This document shows positions 43,950 through 53,653 of a DNA stretch of 64,000 bases, one piece after another (the first letter of the stretch is position 1; each line of letters starts with the position of its first letter). A program made the translations under genes and the position numbers. The stretch is taken from NCBI RefSeq assembly GCF_003944795.1, contig NZ_RWBG01000004.1:248001-312000 (forward strand), in the 5' to 3' direction. This DNA comes from Mangrovimonas spongiae. GTDB lineage: Bacteria > Bacteroidota > Bacteroidia > Flavobacteriales > Flavobacteriaceae. The notes beneath the pieces were generated by a model. It did not search any database and was not told where the DNA came from. It saw only the letters and a list, made by a program, of their open reading frames with translations.

Positions 43950-44996
43950 ATGAAACGTGTTTATATTGTATTAATTAGTTTGGTTTTTCTATGGTCTTGT
44001 AAAGACGAGGAGAAGTTTAGGTCAAGACAATTTTCAAATGTAACCATAGAAACTATTTTACAAGATTCCACATTAAGCATTAGAGCTATTGAAATTTTAG
44101 ACAAACATAGTTTAGCTTTTGCTGCTAATAATAACACTTATGGCTTGTATCATGCCGAAAATGATAAATGGTTACTTTCGAAACAAGAATATGATTCTCT
44201 AGATATTCAATTTAGAGCAGTAGCTAATAATAATGAGGATTTTTTTATGCTTAGTGTAGGTAATCCTGCTTTGTTGTATAAAACAGGTAATTCAGGTGAT
44301 ATGGAATTGGTTTATAAAGAAGAACACGACAACGTTTTTTATGATTCGATGGCTTTTTGGAATGAAAATGAAGGGATTGCAATTGGCGATGCTACACACG
44401 GTTGTTTAAGCATTATTATTACCCGTAACAGTGGAGAAACATGGGAGAAGTTACCTTGTGATGTTTTGCCAAATACTATTGAAAATGAAGGTGCTTTTGC
44501 TGCAAGTAATACTAATATTGCTATTGTTGGAAATCATACTTGGGTAGCCACTACTGCTGGACGAGTTTACTATTCACCAGACAAAGGACAATCGTGGGAG
44601 GTTTTTGATACCCCAATTGTAAAAGACAAAGATACCGAAGGTATTTATTCTATTGCTTTTTATGACCCATTGAAAGGGGTTGCTTTTGGTGGCGATTATA
44701 CCAATCCTGAGGATAATTCTGCTAATAAAATTAAAACGATTGATGGTGGCAAAACTTGGCAATTAGTTGCTGAAAATAAAGATCCAGGATACCGAAGTTG
44801 TGTGCAATACATCCCCAATAGAGCAGGGAAAGAACTTGTTACGGTTGGTTTTAAAGGAATTGATTATAGTAATGATGCGAGTGAGTCTTGGACACACTTA
44901 AGCGACGAAGGGTTTTATACTATTAGATTTTTAAACGATAGTGTGGCTTATGCTGCAGGTGCAGGAAGGATATGTAAACTAACATTTACCCCATAA
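43950..44996 (+). CDS. Lipoprotein with BNR/YCF48-like beta-propeller repeats
   Basis: 348 residues from the ATG at 43950; an in-frame upstream ATG at 43887 would add 21 residues, but the shorter start puts the lipoprotein signal (LVFLWSC, acylated cysteine at residue 17) in place. The rest has sialidase-type Asp-box repeats, ITRNSGETWEKL, SPDKGQSWEVF, TIDGGKTWQLV and NDASESWTHL, spaced as blades of a propeller. Flavobacterial homologues are often called oxidoreductase, without evidence. It is probably at the outer membrane. It is divergent from the methyltransferase gene. Confidence 0.8.
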   Translation: MKRVYIVLISLVFLWSCKDEEKFRSRQFSNVTIETILQDSTLSIRAIEILDKHSLAFAANNNTYGLYHAENDKWLLSKQEYDSLDIQFRAVANNNEDFFMLSVGNPALLYKTGNSGDMELVYKEEHDNVFYDSMAFWNENEGIAIGDATHGCLSIIITRNSGETWEKLPCDVLPNTIENEGAFAASNTNIAIVGNHTWVATTAGRVYYSPDKGQSWEVFDTPIVKDKDTEGIYSIAFYDPLKGVAFGGDYTNPEDNSANKIKTIDGGKTWQLVAENKDPGYRSCVQYIPNRAGKELVTVGFKGIDYSNDASESWTHLSDEGFYTIRFLNDSVAYAAGAGRICKLTFTP

Positions 44997-45028
44997 AAAA
45001 AGAGATTATCTCTAACCTCTTTTTTTAT
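44994..45028. terminator. Bidirectional terminator between convergent genes
   Basis: AGAGATTA and TAACCTCT pair with one G-U position, flanked by A7 on the left and T7 on the right; it overlaps the TAG stop of the gene at 45012. Confidence 0.7.
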
Positions 45029-45461
45029 AATTTTGACTACGACGTTTTTTAAACTCCTCAAACATTTTACGTCTAAACTCTTCTTCCGTTTTTTTAAGAA
45101 GCAACACTTTTTTGGCAGGAAGTATTTGTAGTAAATCTTGTGTATAGTTTTTACGTAGATTATGCATTTGTTCTTCAAGTGAATTAAAATCTGCAATAAG
45201 CTTTTTAGCGTCTTGTTCACTTAAAGATTCGAAGTTTGTGTTATGTTTTTTGTTTCTCATTTTATAACGCAATTCGTCTTCTTTGTCTTCAAAAGTATTG
45301 TAAATGGGCCAAAATTTTTGAGCTTCTTGCTTTGTAAAGTTTAAATGTTCTGTGATATAGGCTATCTCTAAGGCATCAATTTTTTCTTTTTTACTTTTAT
45401 CTTGCCCAATACTTGAAAATGATACTCCTAAAATTAATAGGTATGTGAGTAATTTTTTCAT
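45012..45461 (-). CDS. Periplasmic helical protein, Spy/CpxP-like, of an ECF sigma cluster
   Basis: 149 residues with signal peptide (GVSFSSIGQ). The mature protein is helical and highly charged: LNFTKQEAQKFWPIYNTFEDKEDELRYKM, then SLEEQMHNLRKNYTQDLLQILPAKKVLLLKKTEEEFRRKMFEEFKKRR. The pattern of LTxxQ-like helices resembles Spy/CpxP periplasmic chaperone-sensors; flavobacterial homologues are labelled sensor of ECF-type sigma factor. It follows the anti-sigma-like gene by one base, supporting an envelope-stress circuit. Role is inference. Confidence 0.75.
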   Translation of the reverse strand: MKKLLTYLLILGVSFSSIGQDKSKKEKIDALEIAYITEHLNFTKQEAQKFWPIYNTFEDKEDELRYKMRNKKHNTNFESLSEQDAKKLIADFNSLEEQMHNLRKNYTQDLLQILPAKKVLLLKKTEEEFRRKMFEEFKKRRSQNYKKRG

Positions 45462-45462
45462 G

Positions 45463-45957
45463 TTATTCTAAAATTAAGTCTTCGATAGGTGTGTTGTTTA
45501 ATATATAGTTTTCTAAATGTTCTTCGGAAAAATGTACTTCTGAAAAACTAGTAATGTCTAAATCGTCGTTTGTTGTAAAAGTAGTAAAGTCTTGTAGTTC
45601 AAAATCACTTTCAATGTATGTTTCTAAAGATGTGGTTTCTACATCGTCAAAACTTATATTGTTCTTGTTAAAAAATAGCGAAAAAGCTAATAATAAACTA
45701 GCTGCAATTCCTGTTGTATAGAGCGTTTTTTTAAGCAAAGGCATAGTAATAACCTTAGGTTTTTTGGATACGCTTTTAATTATAAGACCGTCAACTTCGT
45801 TAAAATAATAATCTGGTACTTTAAAACCAGGGTCTTTAACTTGGTGTAAGGCTTTCTCTTCTTTTAATTGCTGTAATAGTTTAGCGTCAAAAGAATCAAA
45901 GTAGTTTTCTGGTGTTGAAAATCCGTGTTGTTTACTATGTTTAAAATTGTTACTCAT
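45463..45957 (-). CDS. Single-pass membrane protein, probable anti-sigma-like partner
   Basis: 164 residues. Residues 1-75 are cytoplasmic and repeat a FSTPENYFDSFDAKLLQ / FKVPDYYFNEVDGLI motif; one membrane segment follows (LYTTGIAASLLLAFSLFF, about 88-105), and the acidic C-terminal tail is probably periplasmic. No zinc-binding HxxxCxxC is present. The position directly after the sigma gene (32 bp) and the one-pass topology are those of anti-sigma factors. The exact family is not recognised beyond this. Confidence 0.7.
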   Translation of the reverse strand: MSNNFKHSKQHGFSTPENYFDSFDAKLLQQLKEEKALHQVKDPGFKVPDYYFNEVDGLIIKSVSKKPKVITMPLLKKTLYTTGIAASLLLAFSLFFNKNNISFDDVETTSLETYIESDFELQDFTTFTTNDDLDITSFSEVHFSEEHLENYILNNTPIEDLILE

Positions 45958-45989
45958 CTAATACTTAGACTGTTTTTATACTAAATGGT

Positions 45990-46532
45990 TTATTTTGATT
46001 TTAAATAGGCTTCAATTTTTTTTGTTGCCATATGATAAGAGGCCTTTAGTGCACCTTCGCTGGTGTCTAATATATTGGCCATATCTTTATATTTAATATC
46101 ATCAAAATACTTCATATTAAAAACCAATTGTTGTTTTTGTGGTAAAGTAGCTATAGCTTTTTGTAGTTTTAATTGAATATCGTCTCCATTAAAATATACA
46201 TCGGCTTCTAGGTTGTTAATAGTTTGTTGTTGTAATTCTTCGTCTGATATTTGTAATCTTTTCGATTTCTTTTTTAAAAAGGTGAGAGATTCGTTTGTGG
46301 CAATGCGATACATCCAAGAATATAATTGGCTATCTCCTTTAAACTTATCAATATTTTTAAAGACTTTTATAAATGTATTTTGAAGCACATCATCGGCGTC
46401 GTCATGAGACAGAACTATTTTTCTAATATGCCAGTATAGCCGCTCTTTGTATAGGTGTAGCAGTTCTTTAAAGGCGTTATCTTTTGTACCTTTAGTGGTT
46501 AATCGTTTTATTAAGTCTTTTTCTGTATTCAA
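45990..46532 (-). CDS. ECF-type RNA polymerase sigma factor
   Basis: 180 residues. Region 2 (SHDDADDVLQNTFIKVFKNIDKFKGDSQLYSWMYRIATNESLTFLKKKSK) and region 4 (LPQKQQLVFNMKYFDDIKYKDMANILDTSEGALKASYHMATKKIEAYL) are clear. It heads a three-gene leftward operon with a membrane protein and a periplasmic helical protein, likely the means of its control. Confidence 0.93.
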   Translation of the reverse strand: MNTEKDLIKRLTTKGTKDNAFKELLHLYKERLYWHIRKIVLSHDDADDVLQNTFIKVFKNIDKFKGDSQLYSWMYRIATNESLTFLKKKSKRLQISDEELQQQTINNLEADVYFNGDDIQLKLQKAIATLPQKQQLVFNMKYFDDIKYKDMANILDTSEGALKASYHMATKKIEAYLKSK

Positions 46533-46735
46533 TGATACGCTTTGTTACTAAGACGAATGTAGTTATTAAAAGTTTATTTGCGACATTTTTTTAACATGAA
46601 CACTTAATAAATAATCGTTTAAATGCATTAAAAATCGATAAAATGCATTTTTTTCTTGTTTTTTACATTTTATTACGTTATGTTTACATTAACAAACCTA
46701 CTTATTGTTAGTCTGCCCCAAGTCTAGCAGTAAAC

Positions 46736-46771
46736 AAAAAAGGACAAATCTAATTGGATTTGTCCTTTTTT
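46736..46771 (-). terminator. Terminator of the ABC exporter gene
   Basis: AAAAAGGACAAATC and GATTTGTCCTTTTT are perfectly complementary around a short loop (TAATTG), 28 bp after the stop at 46799. Confidence 0.85.
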
Positions 46772-46798
46772 AATAGGTAGGATTATTTCGTTTATGGG

Positions 46799-48628
46799 TT
46801 ATTCAAAACTTTGCATTTCTACTAGTTTTTTATAAACACCATTTTGAGTCATTAATTCGCTATGATTACCTTGCTCTACAATGTTTCCTTTTTGCATAAC
46901 AACAATAGTATCGGCATTTTGAATAGTTGATAATCTATGTGCAATAACAATAGAGGTGCGGTTACGCATCATATTTTCAAGTGCGTCTTGCACTAGGCGT
47001 TCACTTTCGGTATCTAAAGCTGAAGTCGCTTCGTCTAAAATCATAATAGGCGGATTTTTAAGTACGGCTCTTGCAATGCTTAAACGTTGTTTTTGTCCGC
47101 CAGAAAAATTATTTCCTGCATCGCCAACATTGGTTTCAATACCGTTTGGTAGGCTTTGTACAAATTCCCATGCATTAGCAATTTTTAAAGCTTCGATAAT
47201 TTCTTGTTCGGTAGCATCCGGTTTTCCTAGAGAGACATTGTTTTTAATAGTATCGTTAAATAAAATAGAGTCTTGTGTTACAAGTCCCATTAAAGCCCGA
47301 AGTGATTTTTTGGTAATATTTTTAACATCATTACCATCAATAGAAATACTTCCTTTATTTACATCGTAAAATCTATTGACAAGGTTGGCAATCGTACTTT
47401 TTCCACTACCAGATTGGCCAACTAAGGCAACAGTTTTTCCTTTGTGAACTTCTATTGAAAAGTCTTTTAATACATAATCATCGTCATATTTAAAGGAAAT
47501 GTTATCAATAGATATTTTATCTTTAAATGTATCAAGTTCTGTAGCATTTGGCAGATCTTCCATGCTATCTGTTTCATTTAATATTTCGAAAACACGATCT
47601 GCAGCAGCAATACCATTTTTAACTTTGTAAGACGCTTTACTTATGGCTTTTGCAGGGGTTAGTATAGCGTACGAAAGTCCCATAAAGGCGATAAAGGTTG
47701 TGCCTTCAATAACTTTATCTACTAGGACTAATTTACCACCATACCATAATAAAATGGCAATGGTAATAATACCTAAAACTTCACTAATGGGGCCTGCTAA
47801 ATTGTTTTTTAAGCCAATTTTATTTTTTAATTTTAAAATTTTATCAGCTGAAGTGATAAAATTCTTTTTAAAAATATTTTCGGCATTGTAGCCTTTTACA
47901 ATTTTTAATCCGGTTAACGATTCTTCAACAATAGAAATTAATCTACCAGATTCTTGTTGTGCTTTTAAGGAGTTCTTTTTTAAGCTTTTTCCTATTCTTG
48001 AGATTAAAATTCCAGCTATTGGTATAAAGCATAGTACGAATAAGGATAATTCCCAACTTATAGTAAACATAAGTATTAAAGAGAAAATAATAGTGGCTGG
48101 CTCTCTTACAATTAACTCTAATACAATAAAAAAGGAGTTTTGCATTTCGTTAATATCGCCTAAAATTCTAGCCATAACGTCGCCTTTTCGTCGTTTAGAA
48201 TAAAAGCTAATAGGCAGGCTAATAATTTTATTGTACATGGTTTTTCTCAAGTCGGTTAAAACACCATTTTTGAGATACATAACATGTTGCATGGCAAAAT
48301 AACCAAACATATTTTTTAGCAAAAAGGTAGAGATAACAATAACTACGGCAATTACTAAGGCCATTTGCGGATTACCATCCTCTAAATAACCACTTACTTT
48401 ATAGTTTAATAATTGTTCGCCGTAGTCTTTTATTTTTAAAATCCCTTCCCATTTAGGAGCTTCTTTAACAATAGCTGTTTTATCAAATAACACATTTAGC
48501 ATTGGTATTAATGATATAAAAGCTAAAGCGCTAAAAAAGGCGTAGAGTAAGTTAAAAAACACATTAAAAAAGACGTGTCTTTTAAACTTTTTAATAAAAG
48601 GAAGTAATTGGTTTATTATTTTTTTCAT
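46799..48628 (-). CDS. ABC exporter, MsbA-like (membrane and ATPase domains fused)
   Basis: 609 residues. Six membrane segments in residues 1-330 are followed by an ATPase domain: Walker A GQSGSGKSTIA, Q-loop VTQDSILF, signature FSGGQKQRLSIARA, Walker B IMILDEATSALD, and H-loop AHRL. This is the half-transporter layout of lipid/LPS flippases such as MsbA and of multidrug exporters. Its stop-to-start junction with the phosphoglucomutase gene has no gap, so they share a transcript with that sugar-metabolism gene and probably the glycosyltransferase upstream. Lipid A export is likely but unproved. Confidence 0.9.
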   Translation of the reverse strand: MKKIINQLLPFIKKFKRHVFFNVFFNLLYAFFSALAFISLIPMLNVLFDKTAIVKEAPKWEGILKIKDYGEQLLNYKVSGYLEDGNPQMALVIAVVIVISTFLLKNMFGYFAMQHVMYLKNGVLTDLRKTMYNKIISLPISFYSKRRKGDVMARILGDINEMQNSFFIVLELIVREPATIIFSLILMFTISWELSLFVLCFIPIAGILISRIGKSLKKNSLKAQQESGRLISIVEESLTGLKIVKGYNAENIFKKNFITSADKILKLKNKIGLKNNLAGPISEVLGIITIAILLWYGGKLVLVDKVIEGTTFIAFMGLSYAILTPAKAISKASYKVKNGIAAADRVFEILNETDSMEDLPNATELDTFKDKISIDNISFKYDDDYVLKDFSIEVHKGKTVALVGQSGSGKSTIANLVNRFYDVNKGSISIDGNDVKNITKKSLRALMGLVTQDSILFNDTIKNNVSLGKPDATEQEIIEALKIANAWEFVQSLPNGIETNVGDAGNNFSGGQKQRLSIARAVLKNPPIMILDEATSALDTESERLVQDALENMMRNRTSIVIAHRLSTIQNADTIVVMQKGNIVEQGNHSELMTQNGVYKKLVEMQSFE

Positions 48629-50353
48629 CTAATTAAGCTGCATATCTTTTAGGATAGCATCAATTTTAGTTTCCAATTCTTGTTCCATTTGTTTAAAGTC
48701 TGCCACATTGTCTAATTGGGTATTAACGCTAATGTAAAACTTTATTTTAGGTTCGGTGCCGCTTGGTCTTAATGCTATTTTACTACCATCTTGGGTGTAA
48801 TAAATTAATACGTTAGATTTAGGAACATTAATCACAGTTTCTGTATTTTGAATAACGTTTTTAGCAATTGATGTTTTATAATCTTCCAGTGTAACCACTT
48901 TAGAGCCATTAATTTCTAATCTTGGGTTTTCTCTGGCATCAACCATCATTTGTTTGATTTCCTGAGCGCCTTCAATGCCTTTTTTAGTTATGGATACTAA
49001 ACGTTCTTTATAAAATCCATGCGAAACATAAAGTTGTAGTAGTTTTTCGTAGAAAGAAATCCCTTCGGTTTTTGCTTTTGTAGCTATTTCGCAAGCTAAA
49101 AGGGTAGAGGTCACAGCATCTTTATCACGAACAAAGTCGCCCACCATAAAGCCAAAACTTTCTTCGCCGCCACCAATAAAATCTTGATTAGGGAAGTCTT
49201 TTATCATTTTTGCAATCCATTTAAAGCCAGTAAGTCCTTCTTTATACTCTACACCATAATCATTAGCAAGAACTTCCATCATAGGTGTAGACACAATTGT
49301 TGAACCAATAAACTCATTACCTTTAAACCCGTCATTTTTTGCTTTATTAAGTAAAAACTCTGTCATGACAACCATAGTTTGATTACCATTTAAAAGGGTT
49401 AATTCGTTGTCTAAATTTCTTACTGCAACACCAAGACGATCGCTATCTGGATCGGTGCCAATAACAATATCGGCTTTAACTTTTTCGGCCAAATCTAAGG
49501 CCATTTTTAGTGCTGCTGGTTCTTCTGGGTTTGGCGATTTAACCGTAGGAAAATTACCATTTGGCTGGGCTTGTTCTTCTACAATATGAACATTTTTGTA
49601 GCCAGCGCGTTTTAAGGTTTCTGGAATAGTTGTTATAGATGTACCATGTAACGAGGTAAACACAATTGTAAGGTTGTCTTTGGCTTTATTTGAAGTGAAA
49701 TTGGCATTTTTTACGGATGCATCAATGAAAGCATTATCCACTTTTTCGCCAATATATTCAATTAAACTGTTGTTTGCTTCAAATTTAATTTCGGCATAAT
49801 CTAGCCTATTAATTTCTGATATAATCTCACCATCTTGTGGCGGAACTAATTGGCCGCCATCTTGCCAATATACTTTATAACCATTGTATTCTGGTGGATT
49901 ATGCGAAGCGGTTAAAACAATACCGCAGTGGCAGTTTAAATATTTTACCGAAAAAGATAATTCTGGTGTGGTGCGTAAGTCTTCAAATAAAAAAACTTTT
50001 ATACCGTTTGCCGAAAAGACATCGGCTACAACTTTTGCTAGCGTGTTACTATTGTTTCTGCAATCGTAAGCAATAACCACTTTTAAGTCTTCACCGGGGA
50101 ATTGCACTTTTAAATAGTTACTTAACCCTTGGGTGTTTTTTCCAAGCGTATATTTATTAATACGATTGGTTCCAACGCCCATAACACCTCTCATACCACC
50201 AGTACCAAACTCTAAATTTTTATAAAAACTTTCTTCTAGTTCTTTGGGGTTATTGGCAAGGAGTTCTTTAATTTCGTTTTGTGTAGATTCATCGAAAGTA
50301 GGGGTCAACCAAGTGTTAATTTGCTCTTGTATTTCAGGTTTTAAATGTGTCAT
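48629..50353 (-). CDS. Phospho-sugar mutase (phosphoglucomutase/phosphomannomutase)
   Basis: 574 residues, matching the long PgcA-type enzymes. The phosphoserine loop is [16 protein letters not shown] (about 153-168). The metal loop is [13 protein letters not shown], the sugar-binding loop is [18 protein letters not shown], and the phosphate-binding loop is [12 protein letters not shown] near the C-terminus. It interconverts glucose-1- and glucose-6-phosphate (or the mannose equivalents), linking glycolysis to nucleotide sugars for trehalose and surface glycans. Confidence 0.94.
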   Translation of the reverse strand: MTHLKPEIQEQINTWLTPTFDESTQNEIKELLANNPKELEESFYKNLEFGTGGMRGVMGVGTNRINKYTLGKNTQGLSNYLKVQFPGEDLKVVIAYDCRNNSNTLAKVVADVFSANGIKVFLFEDLRTTPELSFSVKYLNCHCGIVLTASHNPPEYNGYKVYWQDGGQLVPPQDGEIISEINRLDYAEIKFEANNSLIEYIGEKVDNAFIDASVKNANFTSNKAKDNLTIVFTSLHGTSITTIPETLKRAGYKNVHIVEEQAQPNGNFPTVKSPNPEEPAALKMALDLAEKVKADIVIGTDPDSDRLGVAVRNLDNELTLLNGNQTMVVMTEFLLNKAKNDGFKGNEFIGSTIVSTPMMEVLANDYGVEYKEGLTGFKWIAKMIKDFPNQDFIGGGEESFGFMVGDFVRDKDAVTSTLLACEIATKAKTEGISFYEKLLQLYVSHGFYKERLVSITKKGIEGAQEIKQMMVDARENPRLEINGSKVVTLEDYKTSIAKNVIQNTETVINVPKSNVLIYYTQDGSKIALRPSGTEPKIKFYISVNTQLDNVADFKQMEQELETKIDAILKDMQLN

Positions 50354-50407
50354 TTTTATAGTTTGTTATATAAAGTTTTTCAACTTTTAATAAGAACTGT
50401 TAAGTGG

Positions 50408-51355
50408 CTAAAAATTTAGCTTGTCTTTAACTAAATAGCGTTTTTTGTTTGGTTTAGTTCTTAGGATGATTTCACCTAAAAAACCAGCGACAAAAAATTG
50501 AGTTCCAATAATCATTGTGGCTAAAGCTATATAGAATTGTGGTTTTTGTGTAATTAACCTTCCAGAAGGGTTTAAAAAGAGTTTGTCTAAACCTAAGTAT
50601 AGTGAAAACCCAAAGCCAATAGCAAACATGATAACGCCTAATGCTCCAAATAAATGCATAGGTCTTCTGCCAAAACGCGATAAAAACCAAATGGTAATTA
50701 GGTCTAAAAAACCATGTATAAAACGATCTATACCAAATTTGGTTTCGCCGTATTTTCTGGCTTGATGCTTAACAACTTTTTCGCCAATTTTTGTAAATCC
50801 AGCATTTTTAGATAATACGGGGATGTAACGATGCATTTCACCATTAACATCAATATTTTTTACCACATTAATATGGTAAGCTTTTAAACCACAATTAAAA
50901 TCGTGTAGTTTAACGCCAGATGTTTTTCGTGCTGCCCAATTAAATAATTTAGAAGGGAGATTTTTTGTAAAAGTATTATCGTAACGTTTCTTTTTCCAAC
51001 CAGAAACCATATCGAAACCGTCTTTAGTAATCATGGAAACCAGTTCTGGGATTTCCTCAGGATTATCTTGTAAGTCGGCATCCATGGTTATAACAACATC
51101 GCCACTGGCTTCATAAAACCCGGCGTGTAACGCTTGCGATTTGCCAAAGTTTTTTAAAAAACGAATACCTTTTACATGCTTATCAGCTTTGGATAGCTTT
51201 AGAATGGTGTTCCAAGAATTATCGGTACTACCATCATCAATAAAAATAATTTCATAAGAAAAACGATTGGACTGCATAACCTTTGCAATCCAATCGTGTA
51301 ATTCTTTTAAAGACTCTTGTTCGTTAAGTAGTGGTATGACTACTGATATGTTCAT
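50408..51355 (-). CDS. Glycosyltransferase family 2, polyprenyl-phosphate sugar transferase type
   Basis: 315 residues. The GT2 domain begins NISVVIPLLNEQESL, with IFIDDGSTDNSW and the metal-binding DADLQDNPEEI, as in DPM1/GtrB/ArnC-type enzymes. Two membrane helices at the C-terminus (near 235-260 and 275-300) match proteins that transfer a sugar to undecaprenyl phosphate. It may supply a lipid-linked sugar for envelope glycans. It lies 54 bp upstream of the mutase gene, in the same direction. Confidence 0.9.
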   Translation of the reverse strand: MNISVVIPLLNEQESLKELHDWIAKVMQSNRFSYEIIFIDDGSTDNSWNTILKLSKADKHVKGIRFLKNFGKSQALHAGFYEASGDVVITMDADLQDNPEEIPELVSMITKDGFDMVSGWKKKRYDNTFTKNLPSKLFNWAARKTSGVKLHDFNCGLKAYHINVVKNIDVNGEMHRYIPVLSKNAGFTKIGEKVVKHQARKYGETKFGIDRFIHGFLDLITIWFLSRFGRRPMHLFGALGVIMFAIGFGFSLYLGLDKLFLNPSGRLITQKPQFYIALATMIIGTQFFVAGFLGEIILRTKPNKKRYLVKDKLNF

Positions 51356-51395
51356 TGAATGCGTTTAAATAAAACAATATTCAAAAGTAAGAATT

Positions 51396-51926
51396 TTAAG
51401 CGTTTTCTTCGTTCTTTTTCAAAACTAAAGCAACGATTAAGCCAACAATACTAAAACCTACTAATTGAAAAACTAGGGATTGTACAACATTACCTATAGA
51501 AAACATGTTACCTTCGGTTTCCATTTTTTCTACAGCTTCGGCTACAGCTTCTTCTGGAGCGCCAAAGTTTCTCATCATTTGTACCTGTGAGTCTACAATT
51601 TTTTCTTTCAATACAATAGCAGCTTCAGGATCGATTACATTAAAAATTAAAATACTCACTACAGAGCTAATAGCAATCCCTATAAGAACCGTTAAAAAGT
51701 AGGACGTAAACGCTTCTTTAAAACTGATAATACCCTTTAGTGCACTTTTGGTTTTTACAGTAGAGATAATACCAAATACAATAACAAGTAATAGTAAGGC
51801 AATACCATACCACGCTTTTGTATATAAATCTAAATTTATAGCATAAGCTAAAACAGAAAGTAAGGCTAAGATACCACCAAGATAAAGGCCGTAATTAATT
51901 GCAATTGATTTCACTGATTTTTCCAT
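51396..51926 (-). CDS. DUF4199 membrane protein
   Basis: 176 residues with four membrane segments (near 13-28, 36-53, 75-95 and 150-170). The stretch LKGIISFKEAFTSYFLTVLIGIAISSVVSILIF is the DUF4199 hallmark in Bacteroidota. In many relatives the gene sits just upstream of a DPM1-like glycosyltransferase gene, as here (40 bp), so a role connected with that enzyme is plausible but unproved. Confidence 0.85.
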   Translation of the reverse strand: MEKSVKSIAINYGLYLGGILALLSVLAYAINLDLYTKAWYGIALLLLVIVFGIISTVKTKSALKGIISFKEAFTSYFLTVLIGIAISSVVSILIFNVIDPEAAIVLKEKIVDSQVQMMRNFGAPEEAVAEAVEKMETEGNMFSIGNVVQSLVFQLVGFSIVGLIVALVLKKNEENA

Positions 51927-52037
51927 ATGTTTGTGTTTTTAGTTGATTATGTTTAGTTAGTAATGATTATGTTTAGTTAGTAAACAAAGATACCAAAACG
52001 TTACAGAACTTTAACATAATAAAAAATATAAAAAGAG

Positions 52038-52067
52038 TTGTTCAATTGTAAAAAATGCTTAAATTTG
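52038..52067 (+). promoter_or_regulatory. Promoter of rpmE2
   Basis: TTG at 52038-52040, a 19-bp spacer, and TAAATTTG at 52060-52067, a full match to the Bacteroidota consensus, 38 bp before the start. Confidence 0.75.
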
Positions 52068-52104
52068 CACCTCGAAAAAACCGAAACGATTAAAGAATTT
52101 AGTG

Positions 52105-52356
52105 ATGAAAAAAGGAATACATCCAGAAAATTATAGAATGGTAGCGTTTAAAGACATGTCTAACGACGATGTTTTTTTAACAAAATCTACAGCCAATACA
52201 AATGAAACTATTGAGGTTGATGGTGTTGAGTATCCATTAGTTAAAATGGAGATTTCAAGAACATCACACCCTTATTACACAGGTAAGTCTAAGTTAGTAG
52301 ATTCTGCCGGTCGTATTGATAAGTTTAAAAACAAATACGCTAAATTTAAAAAATAA
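52105..52356 (+). CDS. rpmE2: Ribosomal protein L31, type B
   Basis: 83 residues from the ATG at 52105 (a GTG just before it is ignored). Start [20 protein letters not shown] and end [31 protein letters not shown] are diagnostic. The zinc-binding cysteines of type A L31 are absent, as expected for type B. It is a large-subunit ribosomal protein. A strong hairpin terminator follows. Confidence 0.97.
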   Translation: MKKGIHPENYRMVAFKDMSNDDVFLTKSTANTNETIEVDGVEYPLVKMEISRTSHPYYTGKSKLVDSAGRIDKFKNKYAKFKK

Positions 52357-52383
52357 TATAGCGTTAAATATAATTTTTGTTAG

Positions 52384-52413
52384 GCCTTCAGTTTTTTACT
52401 GAAGGCTTTTTTT
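52384..52413 (+). terminator. rpmE2 terminator
   Basis: GCCTTCAGT at 52384-52392 and ACTGAAGGC at 52398-52406, 5-base T loop, followed by T7. Confidence 0.9.
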
Positions 52414-52477
52414 GTTACTATAATTAAGCTATTTTTGAGACAATGCAACTTACATATCAATCTAAATTTTCAACTAA

Positions 52478-53653
52478 ATGAACTACATCCTTTTTGATGG
52501 TCCCTCAAGAAATAACCTGTTACCCTTCACTTATACAAGACCTGTGGCAGATATAAGAGTAGGTATTCTCACCATACGCGAAAAGTGGGAAACTTTCTTA
52601 GGAATTACAACAACAACGGTAACCGAGGATTACCTGTCTGATAAGTTCCCTATGGTGGAAATGGAAGATAATATTATGATTAACGCCTCTTTCTTGCCAA
52701 CTTATGAGTTGATTGAAATGATTAAAAACCTTAAAGAAAATCAAGCCATTTTTCAAGATGAAGATGTCATTGCTTTTTATACGAAAGACTCGCAAGAAGA
52801 TGTAGATTTACAGGCTTACGAAGCCATAGAATTTTCAGATGATATTTTAAAAATTGAACATACTTGGGATATTTTTAGTAAAAACGGTTCGGCAATTGAA
52901 GTCGATTTTGAATTACTAACAAAAAATAGAAGTTCGCAACCAATACCTAAAACAGTAAATACTCTAGCCTCAGAAAATATTTTTATCGAGAAAGGTGCGA
53001 AACTTAATTTTGTAACATTAAATGCCGAGAATGGGCCAATATATATTGGTAAGGACGCCGAAATTATGGAAGGTAGTGTGATTCGTGGGCCATTTGCCTT
53101 GTGCGACAATGCTACGGTTAAATTGTTGGCTAAAATTTATGGACCAACCACAGTAGGTCCTTATAGTAAGGTTGGTGGCGAAATTAATAACTCGGTAATT
53201 TTTGGCTACTCTAATAAAGGACATGATGGCTTTTTAGGAAATTCTGTGCTTGGCGAATGGTGTAATATTGGTGCCGACAGTAATAATTCCAATTTAAAAA
53301 ATAATTATGCCGAAGTCCGTTTGTGGAATTACGAAACCGAAGGTTTTGCTAAAACAGGCTTGCAATTTTGTGGCTTAATGATGGGTGATCATAGTAAATG
53401 TGGTATAAACACCATGTTTAATACTGGAACTATCGTTGGTGTAAGCGCTAATATTTTTGGTAGCGGTTTTCCAAGAAATTTTGTGCCTAGCTTTTCATGG
53501 GGAGGCAACAACGGGTTTACAACATACTTAACTAAAAAAGCTTTTGAGGTTGCTAAAGTTGTTATGTCTCGCAGAAATATCGAGCTTTCCGAAACCGACA
53601 AAGCCATTCTAGAACACGTTTTTGAAGAAACAGCTAAGTTTAGGAGACGTTAA
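52478..53653 (+). CDS. GlmU-like sugar nucleotidyltransferase (alternative Bacteroidota form)
   Basis: 391 residues. The N-terminus FDGPSRNNLLPFTYTRPVADIRVGILTIREKWE identifies the alternative GlmU family of Bacteroidota, in which the nucleotidyltransferase domain is diverged. The C-terminal half is a left-handed beta-helix with hexapeptides (AEIMEGSVIRGPFALCDNATVKLLAKIYG, GNSVLGEWCNIGADSNNSNL). It probably makes UDP-GlcNAc for cell wall and LPS synthesis, replacing canonical GlmU; this is family inference. Its TAA stop overlaps the stop of the convergent peptide-binding lipoprotein gene by four bases. Confidence 0.88.
   Translation: MNYILFDGPSRNNLLPFTYTRPVADIRVGILTIREKWETFLGITTTTVTEDYLSDKFPMVEMEDNIMINASFLPTYELIEMIKNLKENQAIFQDEDVIAFYTKDSQEDVDLQAYEAIEFSDDILKIEHTWDIFSKNGSAIEVDFELLTKNRSSQPIPKTVNTLASENIFIEKGAKLNFVTLNAENGPIYIGKDAEIMEGSVIRGPFALCDNATVKLLAKIYGPTTVGPYSKVGGEINNSVIFGYSNKGHDGFLGNSVLGEWCNIGADSNNSNLKNNYAEVRLWNYETEGFAKTGLQFCGLMMGDHSKCGINTMFNTGTIVGVSANIFGSGFPRNFVPSFSWGGNNGFTTYLTKKAFEVAKVVMSRRNIELSETDKAILEHVFEETAKFRRR

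Noticed and set aside
46620-46660. AAATGCATT repeats upstream of the ECF sigma gene as an operator
   Set aside because: Two short ATGCAT-centred pieces in very AT-rich DNA; too little symmetry and no partner site to support a call.
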